A DNA stretch of 64,000 nt from Diprion similis (lineage: Eukaryota > Arthropoda > Insecta > Hymenoptera > Diprionidae): contig NC_060107.1 of NCBI RefSeq assembly GCF_021155765.1, positions 13,874,501-13,938,500 on the forward strand, read 5' to 3'. Every line of letters starts with the position of its first letter. Within the stretch, counting starts at the first letter, position 1. Both the position numbers and the translations under genes were made by a program. The notes under the pieces were generated by a model that worked only from the letters and a program-made list of their open reading frames with translations, was not told the origin of the DNA and did no database searches. Of the stretch, positions 10,461-22,908 are shown in pieces.

Positions 10461-13400
10461 ATGATACACTCCGGGCGCACCAAGCTCGAGGTAAATCATG
10501 CGTCTCTAATCCTGTTAGGTATCGTTAAACAAGTAATATCGAACATCGGGATACGCTGCACGGTATATGCGTGTTGTCATTACTGTGGCGAACAGCTGAT
10601 CCGCATTTCTGTCTCCTCGGGCTGCGACATAAACTTCAAAATTTCGCAGCACAGTTTGACTCGATTCGAACGACCGTCGGATATCGCCGATTGATTCAGG
10701 GCTCACGGGAGATTTTTCCTCGCCGTTATACTTATGTTTTCATCCTACAATCTCGCACTCGGTGTCTCTTTGTTCCCTCTGTCTTTTACTTTCCTCATCG
10801 ACTTACTTCAGGCGGTTTTTCCTTTGTTGTTTAAAACCGAAGCATCGTCTGGCCGGATTAAAAATCGTTATTTTTGTCATTATTATTTGATTTTGGAATG
10901 ATAATTCCAAGATAGTAGTAGATATTGATCCTGATAAGTTGTGCTTTTTTTTTTTTTTTCTTTTGTATACAATTTTTTAACGGACAAAGAACTTGTCATT
11001 TTTTATACTTTAATCTACCAGTGATTATGCTTGTATACGTTTGTAGTCATCGTTGCGAAAATATCGAAATAAACAACTGATCAATCTACCCTCAGTTCTA
11101 TATATATGTATAGTCAGTTTGAATGATGTAGTAAACACTGCCACCAACAACCAATTTAGAATACGACTGTTTTGATGATTGTTGATTTTATTTTTCTCTT
11201 TCTAAAGCCCAAATTATATTCAATCATGGAAGGTTGTCTACAGACATTTATTATCGTATGATCTGCCTTATTATTCTGGCATAAATATTGCCCGATGCAC
11301 CTAAAATTTCTATTTATTTAATGCGACATCTTTCAAAGTCTTTGAGGTGAAGTTGAATTGTGTGTCATACGAGATTGTCAGGTTCAAAGAATTAACTAAT
11401 TAGGCTTATATACTCGATATAACAAAACCAGACGTGTTAGAAATCATCTTTACATTTGCCATAACTTTTATTCTAAAGCATGAATTCAGATTTCTTAATT
11501 AAAAACATGTAATTTCTTCAAATTTCCACTTTTTATACCCTCCATGATATCTGCGCGAAAGCCAACTTTTTTTTTAACCCAATTATCCTTTGATATATGC
11601 GATTGATTTGAATGAAATAGAACACCGTGTATTGATTGTATGAAGTCAGTTAAAGATGTAATTTTATTGCAGGCATACACCAAGTACTTCATTGTCAATA
11701 TTTTTGTTCTATCATTCTAACATCACATTAGAGTGTCAGATGAATTACAGTGACGTAAACCGTCCCCCACTGCACGCTAGTCAGTGCTTCATAGCTATGG
11801 CTTAGATGTCGTTATCTGATGACTTCATAATTTTACTATCAGTCTAGCACTTGTTTTGTGATTGGTTATATTAAGGCTGTTCGGTTGCTATTCTATTCAG
11901 AGCTAAGCATTCAGTCCCTCTTCATGAAGCGTTGACTATTCTAAGAATTGCTGCAAAAATAGTACCAAGTATATGTATATTCAAACTGCGGAATTAGAAA
12001 ACGTTGATGAAGAAGTATAATATGGAAATAAGAAACATTACGAATAAGAATTAGACAATTACAAATGGCGTAAACAAGAGATAGAAATATGGATAAGCAA
12101 GTGACGCAAAAGCACTCTGTTATGAAATGTAATCATATTTTGTTTGCGAGAATTATGTATAGTGAATGTTATTTTTTATAATATTGGATAAGATTTTAGG
12201 GTAAAATTTTTCATTTGCTTCATTTGTTTTTTCATCTCATAATACCTATTGAAAAGAACATTCCTGATATTTTTAACATTGATATCTTAATTTGTTCTTC
12301 AGTAATGAAGTTTTAAATAATTCCTGTTCAAATTTTTCCAATGAATGTAAATTAAAAAATGAAATGAGATGTTGAAAACCGTTAAGACGTTTTCATCCAT
12401 CTTGAGCCATATATATTCGTAAATAAAACATAAAAAAATCATAAGTTGTAAAAATAACTAATGTTGTCGAAAATAGCAAAAAAAATTTCGCTCCATTACA
12501 ATAGTCCCATTTTGCTTTTCTTGCAAAAAATGTTAAACATAATATTGGTTTTTTTAAATCAATTTTATTATTATGGGCTATTATGGGCCGATTTCTCATT
12601 ATATTTTTATTGATTATTTAATTTTTATTTTTGGCAAGATTTTTTTTTCAAAAAAAGTTGTCATCTCATTAGATGAGAAACTTATTTCATGAAATGTGTA
12701 GTCGACCAAGATACGATACACTTTCTTTTTTTTTTGAAAAACTTTTTCTTTGAATGAAAGAAACAATAGCCTCATAAGCGTATCGCTGAATCCACAGCAA
12801 ATTTCATGAATTATATTTCTCACCTAATCACGAAAGCAAGAAAAACATGTCTTGAATTTTTTCAACATCTTATTTCATTTTAGTTTATAATTATTTCAAA
12901 AATTGCTGAATCCAAAACAGATTGAGACATATAATTAAAAAAAATTTATCAATAATCCTTTTGATTGGTAGAATTAAATGTTAAAGAAATGAAAAATTTT
13001 ACCTTGAAATCTTATCATATTTAAAAAATAATCTCCTATAGATAGAATATATTTTAATGACCTTTTTATGTTCGAATGATGAATAATCAGTTTTATTTTA
13101 TTTTCTAAAGTAAAGGAGTTGTATGTACAAAGTGACTGTTGACTATCGGCGGAGACAATTATCTAATTCATTTAACGGGTATGTATATTTACCAAATCTA
13201 GGAAAACTAAATTTTCACCGATATTACGTCATACAAAAGATCTTCTTTGTTGTTTTCTTCTTCTTCTTCTTTTTTTTCTGTTTTTTTTTCCGTTTAAACA
13301 TCTAACATCGCTGTGAATAATACACAAATATCTGTTCATACTAAAAAAAAAAACCCATGGAGTTAATTTTATGTAAGATGAAAACACTCTTTATCTCTGT

Positions 13401-16400
13401 AATACTAGGCACGTATTACAATTACTAGAAGTTATGGCTCATTATTGCTTATCTGCTTGTGGATTCTTGTCAGCACTAACATTCCAGTTTCTTGAATTTT
13501 ATAATAAATGCTTGTCGGAAGTACAAGTTCAGCCTATTATTAACGCTCACAGAGGTACCGAACATCTCTGTGCTCATTTATAACTGTCTATAATCAGGCA
13601 CCAACTGATTATTCTACAGCTTTAAACTTGGATCTCATTGTCAAGGGGTAATGCGTACTTGGAGCAATGTGAATACCGAAGCATTAATTAAATGATGAAG
13701 TTATGATAATACAACACCAAGAGATTTTACTTTACTCTATATTTCAAGTGTTGCAATAACTTCATTGCTTTCATTCATTATTTGCAGTGCTTGGGATTGG
13801 GCATACCATCGTAGAGATTCAATTATTCATACCCATCTGTGTACGTGTTTTTTATCACGCATGAACATGCGAGTAAAGAAATTGCGCTCATTCGGAAAGC
13901 AAGATAATCAGTATCATAAATCAATGAAGGAGTACTCAACAATCTTCTCGTAAAAAAATTGAGTTCAACGGTTTTTTTCTTAGAAAAAAGCCAGTCGAGT
14001 CGGCGTCGGTGGTGGGGGTCAGATACAAGGAGTCGAGGAAGCCGGAAGTGGTGGGGGTCAGTGGTGGCGACAACAGCAACCTTCGCATCACCATCATCAT
14101 CATCACCATCATCACCACCATCACAGTGGTTACTACACGGCGCAACACAATCACAATAATCCTGTTACTACCATGAAGCAGTCCTACATGCAGGTCGGTT
14201 CGCAACTTGTAAGCACGGTGTGTACGTTTCAAGAAAAATCTGAATGCTGCTAAGAGTCGGGGAATTTTTAGAACCGGGAAAAATCCAGCAATTTGTTAGC
14301 ACTTCGGGGTAATAATCAATATTATATGAAATCGAAGTTAGTGTAATTGTGAAATAACGAAAAAATCTAGAAGAAATTAACTTTTTTGCAGTTTCATAAT
14401 GACTTTGAATCCAATTAGTTGGCCAAATATGAGTATTATTCTAATCAAGTGAAAGAACTTACACAGGAAGAAAGCCGAATTGGAGTTTGCAAGTTAGGAT
14501 GTCCAAAAAGAGAAAAAGATCGTCGAAGGGCAGAACATTGCTCTTTATAAAATATATATTATTAATGAAATAATTGACCGTTTAATATTTATTCCAAAGA
14601 TTTCCAACATTTAGTTTTGCCATAATTTGTAGTCTCAAAAGACTGAAAATTTTTCTTATCAATGACTTCACAAGATGTGCCTGACGATGAATGAAGTTTA
14701 TATATAATATTTTCAAATTCTGAATGTGCTTTGAGATGAATTTGCAACATTCGGATAAAGAGCTTTCGCGCATAGCATTGTGTACCTGGACCTGCATTGC
14801 ATCAATGTACAATTCCTACAGAATAACAAATTTTTTTGAGGCCTAAAATATATTCGTGGAAACTCAACTGCAACGTTAGAAAACGCTGCAATATGTGAAG
14901 CACTTGCAAAATGAAATACATTGGATTTTTTTTCATGGATAATAGGTTTAGCAACAATCAAGTAAGCACCGGTAATCGATGTCAAGTTTTCGGTTACACC
15001 CTATTGGTACCCAAACTTGTTTACGCAATTTTTCAATCCTACGAATCCTCCAATGTAATAAATAATCGTTATCATTTCAGTTGACACGAGTATTTCATGA
15101 TGATGAAGCACAGATTAATAAGAAGCTTCCTAAGGAACTATTACTTAGGTATTGTTTTTCTTTCCCAACACACATTCTTGATATATATATATATATATTA
15201 ATATTACGGTAGTATAGAAGCTCATCGATGATAAAAAAATCACTGCAACCAAACACGGTTCGCAACGAAAAAGGAGTTGGATTATATCTATTTATAATTT
15301 AACAGGATTTTATCATACTTGGACGTGGTTTCCTTGTGTCGATGTGCTCAAGTCAGCAAAGCTTGGAACGTTCTGGCCTTGGATGGATCCAACTGGCAGA
15401 GAATTGATCTGTTCGACTTTCAACGAGACGTCGAGGTAAAGCAAATTCATTGTGAAAGTACTTGGTAAGGAATTGAGATGTTTATATTCAACGATTTAAT
15501 GTATGAATATTTTTAAAATCACTCATCCTCAGGGTCCCGTTATTGAGAACATATCCAGACGCTGTGGTGGATTTCTAAGACAGTTATCATTGAGGGGATG
15601 CCAAAGTATAGGGAACAATTCGATGCGAACATTAGCCCAATTATGTCCGAACATTGAAGAGCTAAATCTAAGTCGATGCAAAAAGATATCAGACACAACA
15701 TGTGCTGCGTTGAGTAGTCATTGCCCGAAATTACAACGACTGAATTTAGACTCGTGTCCCGAAGTGACGGACCTCTCTCTAAAAGACCTCTCCGAAGGCT
15801 GCCCTCTTTTGACGCACGTCAACCTCTCTTGGTGCGAACTTCTCACGGATAACGGGGTCGAAGCTTTGGCCAGGGGATGCCCAGAGCTAAGAAGTTTTCT
15901 TAGCAAAGGTTGCCGGCAACTAACTGACAGAGCCGTCAAATGTTTGGCTCGGTATTGTCCCAACATGGAGGCAATTAATTTACACGAATGTAGAGTAAGT
16001 AATTTCTTTCTAAGTCAGCCGTTTAACATTAACTTCATTCCAATGTACGCAATACTTAATCCGTTATTTGTTTACGTACTTTAATTCGATGTCTAGTAAT
16101 GATGTGGTAAAAAAAAATGTCAACCCTATTGTTGGCTGCTCTGAAAGAAAAGATCTTCTTGTAGTAATATTGGTTAATTTAATTACCCAATGTGAAAAAA
16201 ATTTCAGAATATCACTGACGATGCTGTGCGAGAGCTTAGCGAGCGGTGTTCCAGACTTCACTACGTTTGTTTGTCCAACTGTCCTAATCTTACAGATGCA
16301 TCGTTAGTAACACTGGCACAACACTGTCCATTGTTAGGAACACTTGAATGTGTTGCATGCACGCACTTCACTGATGCTGGATTCCAAGCCTTGGCCAGAG

Positions 16401-18263
16401 TAAGTTCTTCACTCTAGTCTGTTCGAGTCTGATCTGCAACTCGGAATTTTAAACAAACCTGTACTTTATTCAGAATTGCAGATTGTTGGAAAAAATGGAT
16501 CTGGAGGAGTGCGTCTTGATTACGGATGCCACCTTGATACATTTGGCCATGGGATGTCCTCGACTGGAAAAACTCGTGAGCGACGCAAACTTCTACCATT
16601 TTCTAAGTGGTATACATACGAGTAGATGGCTGAGAATATGAGGGCATTTTGGGAATTTATATCTCAAAAACCAATCATTCTATTTGATTGGGGTTTTTTT
16701 TTAATTCAGAATCATGTACCGTTAACAAATTTTTTATATGAGAATCAGTCAATAGGAAGCATTGTAATTGACATTATTGTCAATTACTTCACTCGGCGAT
16801 ATTTTTTACAGTGCCCAGGATATTTCAAAAATGGTTCAACTGATTCACCTTGAATTTGGATAGAGTATTTATGAATTATACATCCTTTTTACCAAGATGC
16901 CGTTTTTGCTTATCGTGTCTATCAGTTAATGAGATGACAAAAAATCTAATTTCAATTTCAAACGATAATCATTTTCTTACAAAAAAATTATAAATAAATA
17001 AATAAAATGCTTGTAGCAAAGAGAATGAAATATCCCAAAATACTGTCTACGATTTTGTGATAAATCGGATGAGACATTTTTGAAATATCCATAGGACTGC
17101 AGAACATGTCAACGGGCAGAATGATTGACATTACTGTCAGTAACAATATTTGCTATTAAGCGATTGTAGTAAACAAAAGATACGTAAATGAAGTTCGATC
17201 TACATACATTGTATAAAAGGGACCCTAATCGAATTGAATGATTGATTGAAGAGATATAAATACTCAAAATTCGTGCACTTTTCCAGCTGACTACTCACAC
17301 GTACCCCCTTAAACTGAAGGATTCAAATAACGTAGATTAAAAATGTTGAAACAGAGCTTGTCACACTGCGAACTTATAACCGACGAGGGTATTCGGCAGC
17401 TGGCACTATCTCCATGTGCGTCGGAACACCTGGCAGTTCTAGAATTGGATAACTGTCCTTTGATCACCGATGCCAGTCTTGATCATTTGCTCCAAGCTTG
17501 TCACAATCTGCAGCGCATCGAACTCTACGACTGTCAGCTCATCACTAGAGCTGGCATTCGAAGATTGAGGGTAACTTGTCCATTACTTTGTATTCCACGT
17601 TTACTTCAACGTTTTGCGATAAATTTTTAGGAGATCAAGTTTGATTTTGCGAACTCCTGCTGGTATATTATGTGACTTTATTGCGATAAAATTTCTTTAC
17701 CTGGTGCTACTTACGTAGTATATGCATTCCTTTGAAATGTTCATGATTTAATTGAATTCTAAATGATATTTGTTCCGATGTTTTGCAACGATCAAGTCTA
17801 CCAGTCAATGGTGAGCATACCTACCCCATCAATTGCGGAAGAAATTCCGGATGTCAAGTTTTTTACAAGGAACAGTGCGACTATCTACTAAACACTGTTA
17901 GTCTGTTTCAATTTAGGGCAATATATATTGTTATTCAATTTTTTGCCGGAACAATCTCTGTCTTTTCCGTCAAAGAAAAGTATTGCTCTAAGCTGAAGCG
18001 GTCTAAGACTGTACACAGTAGTTTTTATAGAGAAGCCATTACCAGGGATAAAAAATTGGACGTGTGCTGAGAGTACAACTTGAAACCTTGTATAGCTGTC
18101 TGAGACTCGTTACGATAAAGTCAGTGTTGAGTATGGATTAAAATTTTTGTTACAGACACACCTTCCGAACATAAAGGTTCACGCATATTTTGCACCAGTC
18201 ACACCTCCGCCGAGTGCAGGAGCATCGAGACAACGTTACTGCAGATGTTGCGTGATACTGTGA
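10461..18263 (+). CDS. FBXL20: F-box/LRR-repeat protein 20-like SCF substrate receptor
   Basis: Nine coding exons: 10461-10490, 13984-14208, 15081-15148, 15306-15435, 15533-15994, 16208-16399, 16474-16575, 17355-17570 and 18156-18263. All junction phases agree, giving 510 residues. Residues 11-85 are low-complexity, Gly-rich, with a run of 13 His (45-57). The F-box is about residues 99-146 (KKLPKELLLRILSYLDVV) and binds Skp1. About 12 Cys-containing LRRs follow (LSLRGCQSIGN, LNLSRCKKISD, SLSHCELITDEG) and recognise substrate. The C terminus THLPNIKVHAYFAPVTPPP...CCVIL matches human FBXL20/FBXL2 closely. It ends in a CaaX box, CVIL, predicting geranylgeranylation and membrane targeting of the SCF ubiquitin ligase. 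FBXL20 controls synaptic vesicle proteins and FBXL2 controls PI3K subunits in mammals. Met74 or Met79 could start a form lacking the His tract. Family identity is very firm. Confidence 0.95.
10491..13983 (+). other. FBXL20: FBXL20 first intron (3.5 kb)
   Basis: Begins GTAAAT after codon 10 and ends TTTTTTTCTTAG before the Gly/His-rich exon. It is AT-rich with many T runs. No internal coding exon or repeat element was recognised. Its length and position are typical of a regulatory first intron. Confidence 0.65.
14082..14127 (+). repeat. FBXL20: CAT/CAC trinucleotide tract encoding poly-His
   Basis: Thirteen consecutive CAY codons within FBXL20 exon 2. The tract is probably length-variable. 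It lies in a disordered N-terminal extension that vertebrate FBXL20 lacks. Confidence 0.85.
16752..17160. mobile_element. Degraded foldback element in an FBXL20 intron
   Basis: GGATATTTCAAAAATG (about 16818) pairs with CATTTTTGAAATATCC (about 17076). Further out, the AATTGACATTATTGTCAATT region (about 16766) pairs with GATTGACATTACTGTCAGTA (about 17122). Arms of roughly 100 bp are partly eroded. The element lies in the 779-bp intron between exons 7 and 8 and has no coding potential. Confidence 0.4.
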
Positions 18264-21200
18264 TCTGTTCGTTTGTTTGATAATTGAACGGAATGAGCTA
18301 CTGTTGTGATTACGGGATTTGGGAACGATTCGCGATACCCGGAATCGGGAGAAGGATACATGCCTAATGCGGTGAATCACTATGCAATGTTGGCTGACGG
18401 TGCGAATTGAATCTTCGATGATCAATAGCCCATGTACTTGTCGACGATTGAATAATAATTCATTATCTATTATTATTTAATGCGTTTCCCCGTCTCATGC
18501 TTGGGGAGTGAATCAGGAATAGGTTTTGTAGCTGTGCATCTGAGTCGTTGACACATGGATAGCGCCTCGCTACTGCTGGAAGTCATTTTAACGTCACACC
18601 AGATTTGTTGCTTTACTCACACAGTGCGAGTAACAGTGTGATAATCAAGTCTATACCATTAGTTTCTACATTTCTAGTTATCGTTTCTTGGCTTCCTAGA
18701 GCCAAAACGTACGGTACTTGGTACAAAGACGCAATGCCGCTGTCGGAAATTTGGTAAATGGTTCAAACTGGTATTTTCTTTACAGATCCTTTGGGGATTT
18801 TATTTCGTCGTTTCGTAACTTGTATCTGTCACATCGTAATACGTAACTATTTGCGAATTGTGCAAGTATTATATGTACATGTAATCATTGTCATTAATTT
18901 TCTTTCATTTTTTACTCAACTTGGACGCTTTTGTCGTGATCCTGGCTAGGAGAGTACAGAGACTGACAAACGGATCAAAGCGTAATTTCAATTCACGTTT
19001 GAAGTACATATTTCTCAGTAGCCTACCGCAGATCAGATACACTGGCAAGTGTAATCAGAAATTGCTTCGTATTATACATGTATATGTGGGGCATTCCTCT
19101 TCAACTATACCAGCATTCGCAGGAAGATCAGTCGAAAAGTTTTCCGGTATTGAGTAAGGCTACGTAAACAGTGAAAGAAATTGATTTTCTGGCTGTGGCC
19201 CCTCAAGAAAATAATAATAATAATTGTCATTCATCGACAATTAACGGTTTGCAAAAATAATCGTACTAAGAACAAGTGTACGGTTCACATGTTGGTCGAG
19301 TTGGCATGGAATATCCCACATCTTTATGTAAGGTGATATGTACACGAAGTAATCATTAGTGGCAATAAATTTGCCGCGACATACCTTATATATTTGAATA
19401 AACTGACGGTAATCTAAAAATATATTATATAATATTGTAAGAAAAAACGAGAAGAAAATTTCGAAAAAAGCGGAGAGAACGGAAAAAAAAAAAAAAAAAA
19501 ACAATTGGAAAAAATTACCCATAATAATAATTATCATTATTATTATGATAATAAGATATGTTTTATACGCTGCTGGTCGTCTTTAGAATTATACGTAATC
19601 GTAAAGTGTCGTCTGTGCAAATGTTGATGTATGTTACTAATGCGTATGTAGGCTAATTCACTAAATTTAGCACCAACGTAATGTATTCGGTTTATGGTTG
19701 CTAAAGGCAGTAACACTTAGTTATTCGGGGTTTCCGATGAGGCCGGTGCTATATCGACATAAGCTTGGGTGTTGGTGTTAGGTTTAGTGAACAAGCCAGT
19801 TTCGAATAATGAGCCCTATACATTATATACAGGGTGATTGATTTTTATTAATCGCTTCACGTGGATATCTCGAAAACGAAAAGAAGAACGTTGAAACGTT
19901 ACAAGAGTTCGAGTTTCAAATTTTTATTTTTCAAAAATTCGACAAAATTTCCTGACTTCACGTATTATATTAGGATATTTTCTGGTAAAAAAAAAATCTG
20001 ACTAATCCAGGTTTTTCAGGTTTTTAGGTTCTCGCGTAGAATGGCAATCCCAAATTCGCTATTATCTCGCTATATTCTTTGTATAAAATCAGACGTTACT
20101 TGCAAAATATCGAAAATAGTACGATTCGCAAGTCAACGCATATCTGTATTATCTTACCTCTTTGAAACAATTCAAGTTTTGGGTAAAACTTGTTCTCGCA
20201 TCACTTTTCATTCTGGAGATGTTCGCCAGGAGCGATGGAAATCGACTACTCTGTGCAACGAGAGTGCAGTGTTGCATTCTCGATATAATTAAGTAACTAG
20301 AGTGTGTCTGAAATTTTTTTTTTTTTTTTTGTGGATTTTTAACGCAATAGGAGAAATTTATCAACAACTGTCGGAAATATTGGTCCCCGAAAATTATGAT
20401 CTCATATTAAAATATTATTTGATCATGGATTGAAGATTCCATTTATGGGCGACGTTGATTGCATTTTTACTTTCTTTCCTTTGTACAGTAATTTTCACGC
20501 AAAATCTTGCAGAAGTCAACAGCAGCTGTTGCGTGGTCAAATGCGAAAGTTCACTATAATCATATGGAGAGTTGAATTTCCTATAATTATTAATTTCAAA
20601 GTGTGAATGCTGGTTGAGATTGGATTAGCTGTACATCCAGTGAATGTGAAGTAGGTGCGTTAAATGCGAAATTCGGTATTTGTCACACGTGGTTCAATGT
20701 AAATATTATTAAACTTTCTTGAATCATTTGCATACATTTTTTTTTTTTTTTCTTCTTCTTCATTTTGTCATTTTTTCGTTCAAATGGAGTGTGTTTGAGC
20801 AAGTGTTTGGCTGTGCAGTAGAATAGATGAATCGAATATAAAAGAAAAACGTAGAAACCATGAAAAGTGTTTATCTGCCTGTCGAATGCCTCTTTTATTA
20901 CATAATACGCCTGTGATACAAGTAAATTAATACCAGTTACAATAATTTGTAAATGAATGAATGAATGAGTGAAATGGCTCTCAGATATCGGTATCTTATA
21001 CCAAACGTAAAAACGGTAAAGATATATAAAGTAAAACATAATTAGAAAATTAATATACCCTATGATAAATAAATTCATAACTGTATACAATTTCCAAGGA
21101 GCAAATCGAAGTATATTGTATATCGAAATAATACATACCTATACTGTCAATGCAAAATATTTATCCCAACATAACGCAATTTATATTTACGTAGAGTTTC

Positions 21201-21609
21201 AAGTTGCACGCAACACTGTATTATTGGACTCTCATTACGCAAAAGGCACTTTTTCAAACGATCTATGTGTTTATTACTACTCTATCAATGTGTAGTCACT
21301 ATGTAGTTAGGACCAGTGTTGCATTAAATACTACCCAGGAAAAGAGGAGAATGGGGGAAGAATATTAATCACATTAAAATCTCTATAAAATAAAATATTC
21401 GTCTACGATTTAAGGATTAACTCTGTTGCTTGTTCGGATAACTGGTTTGCTTACATCCCCCATCCCCACAAACGAAAACAAAAAAAAAAAAAACAAAAAA
21501 AGTTAATGTTCTACTGAAATCTGACTTGCGAGAATGACTGTCTTTTCATTATTAGTTATGTTGCAATTGAGGGTGGCAAATCCAAAAATTTAAAACGCAA
21601 AACGGCTCT

Positions 21610-21611
<2 letters not shown>

Positions 21612-21641
<30 letters not shown>
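21612..21641. repeat. Poly-T tract
   Basis: About 30 consecutive T residues. They could mark the tail of a minus-strand retrotransposed copy, but no recognisable body lies next to it. Confidence 0.8.
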
Positions 21642-21642
<1 letters not shown>

Positions 21643-21859
21643 TTTGGATTACTTATACTTTAAACGATTTTTGTACACAAATTTCTTGTTTTAACAACAC
21701 CAAAATTATAATTCATTGATCTTTTATCGGGAATATCGTCGATTGCATATGAATCAAGTACCTATAATCGTTTCATAGGAATCATCTTCATCATTTTGCT
21801 TCATTATCGATAGATTTTTTTATACCTCATACAGGCGTTGAGGCGCCTCGCGTGTAGTA

Positions 21860-22097
21860 CAGTTCACTCTCTCAATAAGGCCGTTCCATCTAACAATAAG
21901 TACAAGAGGGAAAGCCATTTTTCATGAATCGGAGGCACGAAAAGTGCAAACTTTCGTGCAAATTTTTAAATTCAGTATTCATGTAAATTTTTTACATTAA
22001 AGATTGCGTGTTTAAATGGAAATATGTTTGTTTATGTGTTAATGAAAATGACAAAACCATTGTATTTGCTGCGCGGCCCTATTGAGAGAGTGCACTG
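21860..22097. mobile_element. MITE with TA target duplication (Tc1/mariner-like)
   Basis: The left end CAGTTCACTCTCTCAATAAG matches the reverse complement of the right end (CAGTGCACTCTCTCAATAGG) at 18 of 20 positions. The similarity continues into GGCCG. The element is flanked on both sides by TA (21858-21859 and 22098-22099). It is 238 bp with no open frame. The size, ends and TA duplication are those of a miniature inverted-repeat element mobilised by a Tc1/mariner-type transposase. It lies inside the putative FBXL20 3'UTR. Confidence 0.8.
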
Positions 22098-22908
22098 TAT
22101 TAGCTTATTTTCATATCAAAAATATATAACAAGAATATAGACGTAGGATAGGGATAAAAATCAAATAAACAAAGAAAAATTCGATTTTCGATATGGGAAC
22201 CAAATCTGAGTGACTCGAGGCAAGACTGATTCATTTTTTTTTCGTTCAATGTGTACGATAAACAAATAGGTCTTTATCGCTTTTGAATTTTTTTTTTTCT
22301 CTTTTTTTTTCTAAACACGTGTAACTTAAGTAATCGTTGAACATTAAAGATGGACCTTATATGATACTGTATTACATTGATAATACGACTCTCCCATTGA
22401 CTGTCCGATTATGTCTTGCATTGGCCATATTGTGTAGATTGTAGAACCGTAGTATCTAATAACTACCGTTATGATAACCATTCGTTAATTTAGATTACAT
22501 AATATTATTTAATATTATACCAATATATTATACATAAATATATATTATATATATCATGTAATTACGCTGTCTCGTAATAAGCAACCGTGTGTCTTGTATA
22601 TATTTTCATTAATACATGTATACAATAAACTATATTCAAGGACATTGTTTTATGCCAGAAATCGGCTTTCTGACAAGAAACTAATGTAACAGCAAACTCC
22701 TCGACGTGAATACGCTTGCGAAGAACGGCTAACTAAAATACATTGTTTGATCGACAAAATTTTTGACCATCTTAACAGGAGATAAAGGACACTCGACTCG
22801 TAAGTCCTTCTATCTTCATTACCCGGTCGTTTTTTTGTTTAAATATCGTACTATAAAATACGTGATGGTATAGAAAACAAATTAATGGTAACTTAATCAT
22901 ATCTCGAT

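Larger units (their letters stand above)
18264..22632 (+). other. FBXL20: Region downstream of FBXL20, possibly a long 3'UTR
   Basis: No coding exon is seen before the convergent DTWD1 gene. The AATAAA at about 22625, in a context typical of gene ends (TACAATAAAC), could end a 3'UTR of about 4.4 kb. Shorter forms are possible. The region also contains the 238-bp MITE (21860-22097), a 30-base T run (21612-21641) and a CAGGGTGATTGATTTTTATT string near 19839 that resembles an old transposon end. The transcript extent is inferred. Confidence 0.3.

Noticed and set aside
20683-21090. 135-codon minus-strand frame
   Set aside because: Composed of low-complexity hydrophobic and Lys-run codons from AT-rich and poly-T DNA. 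No motif.
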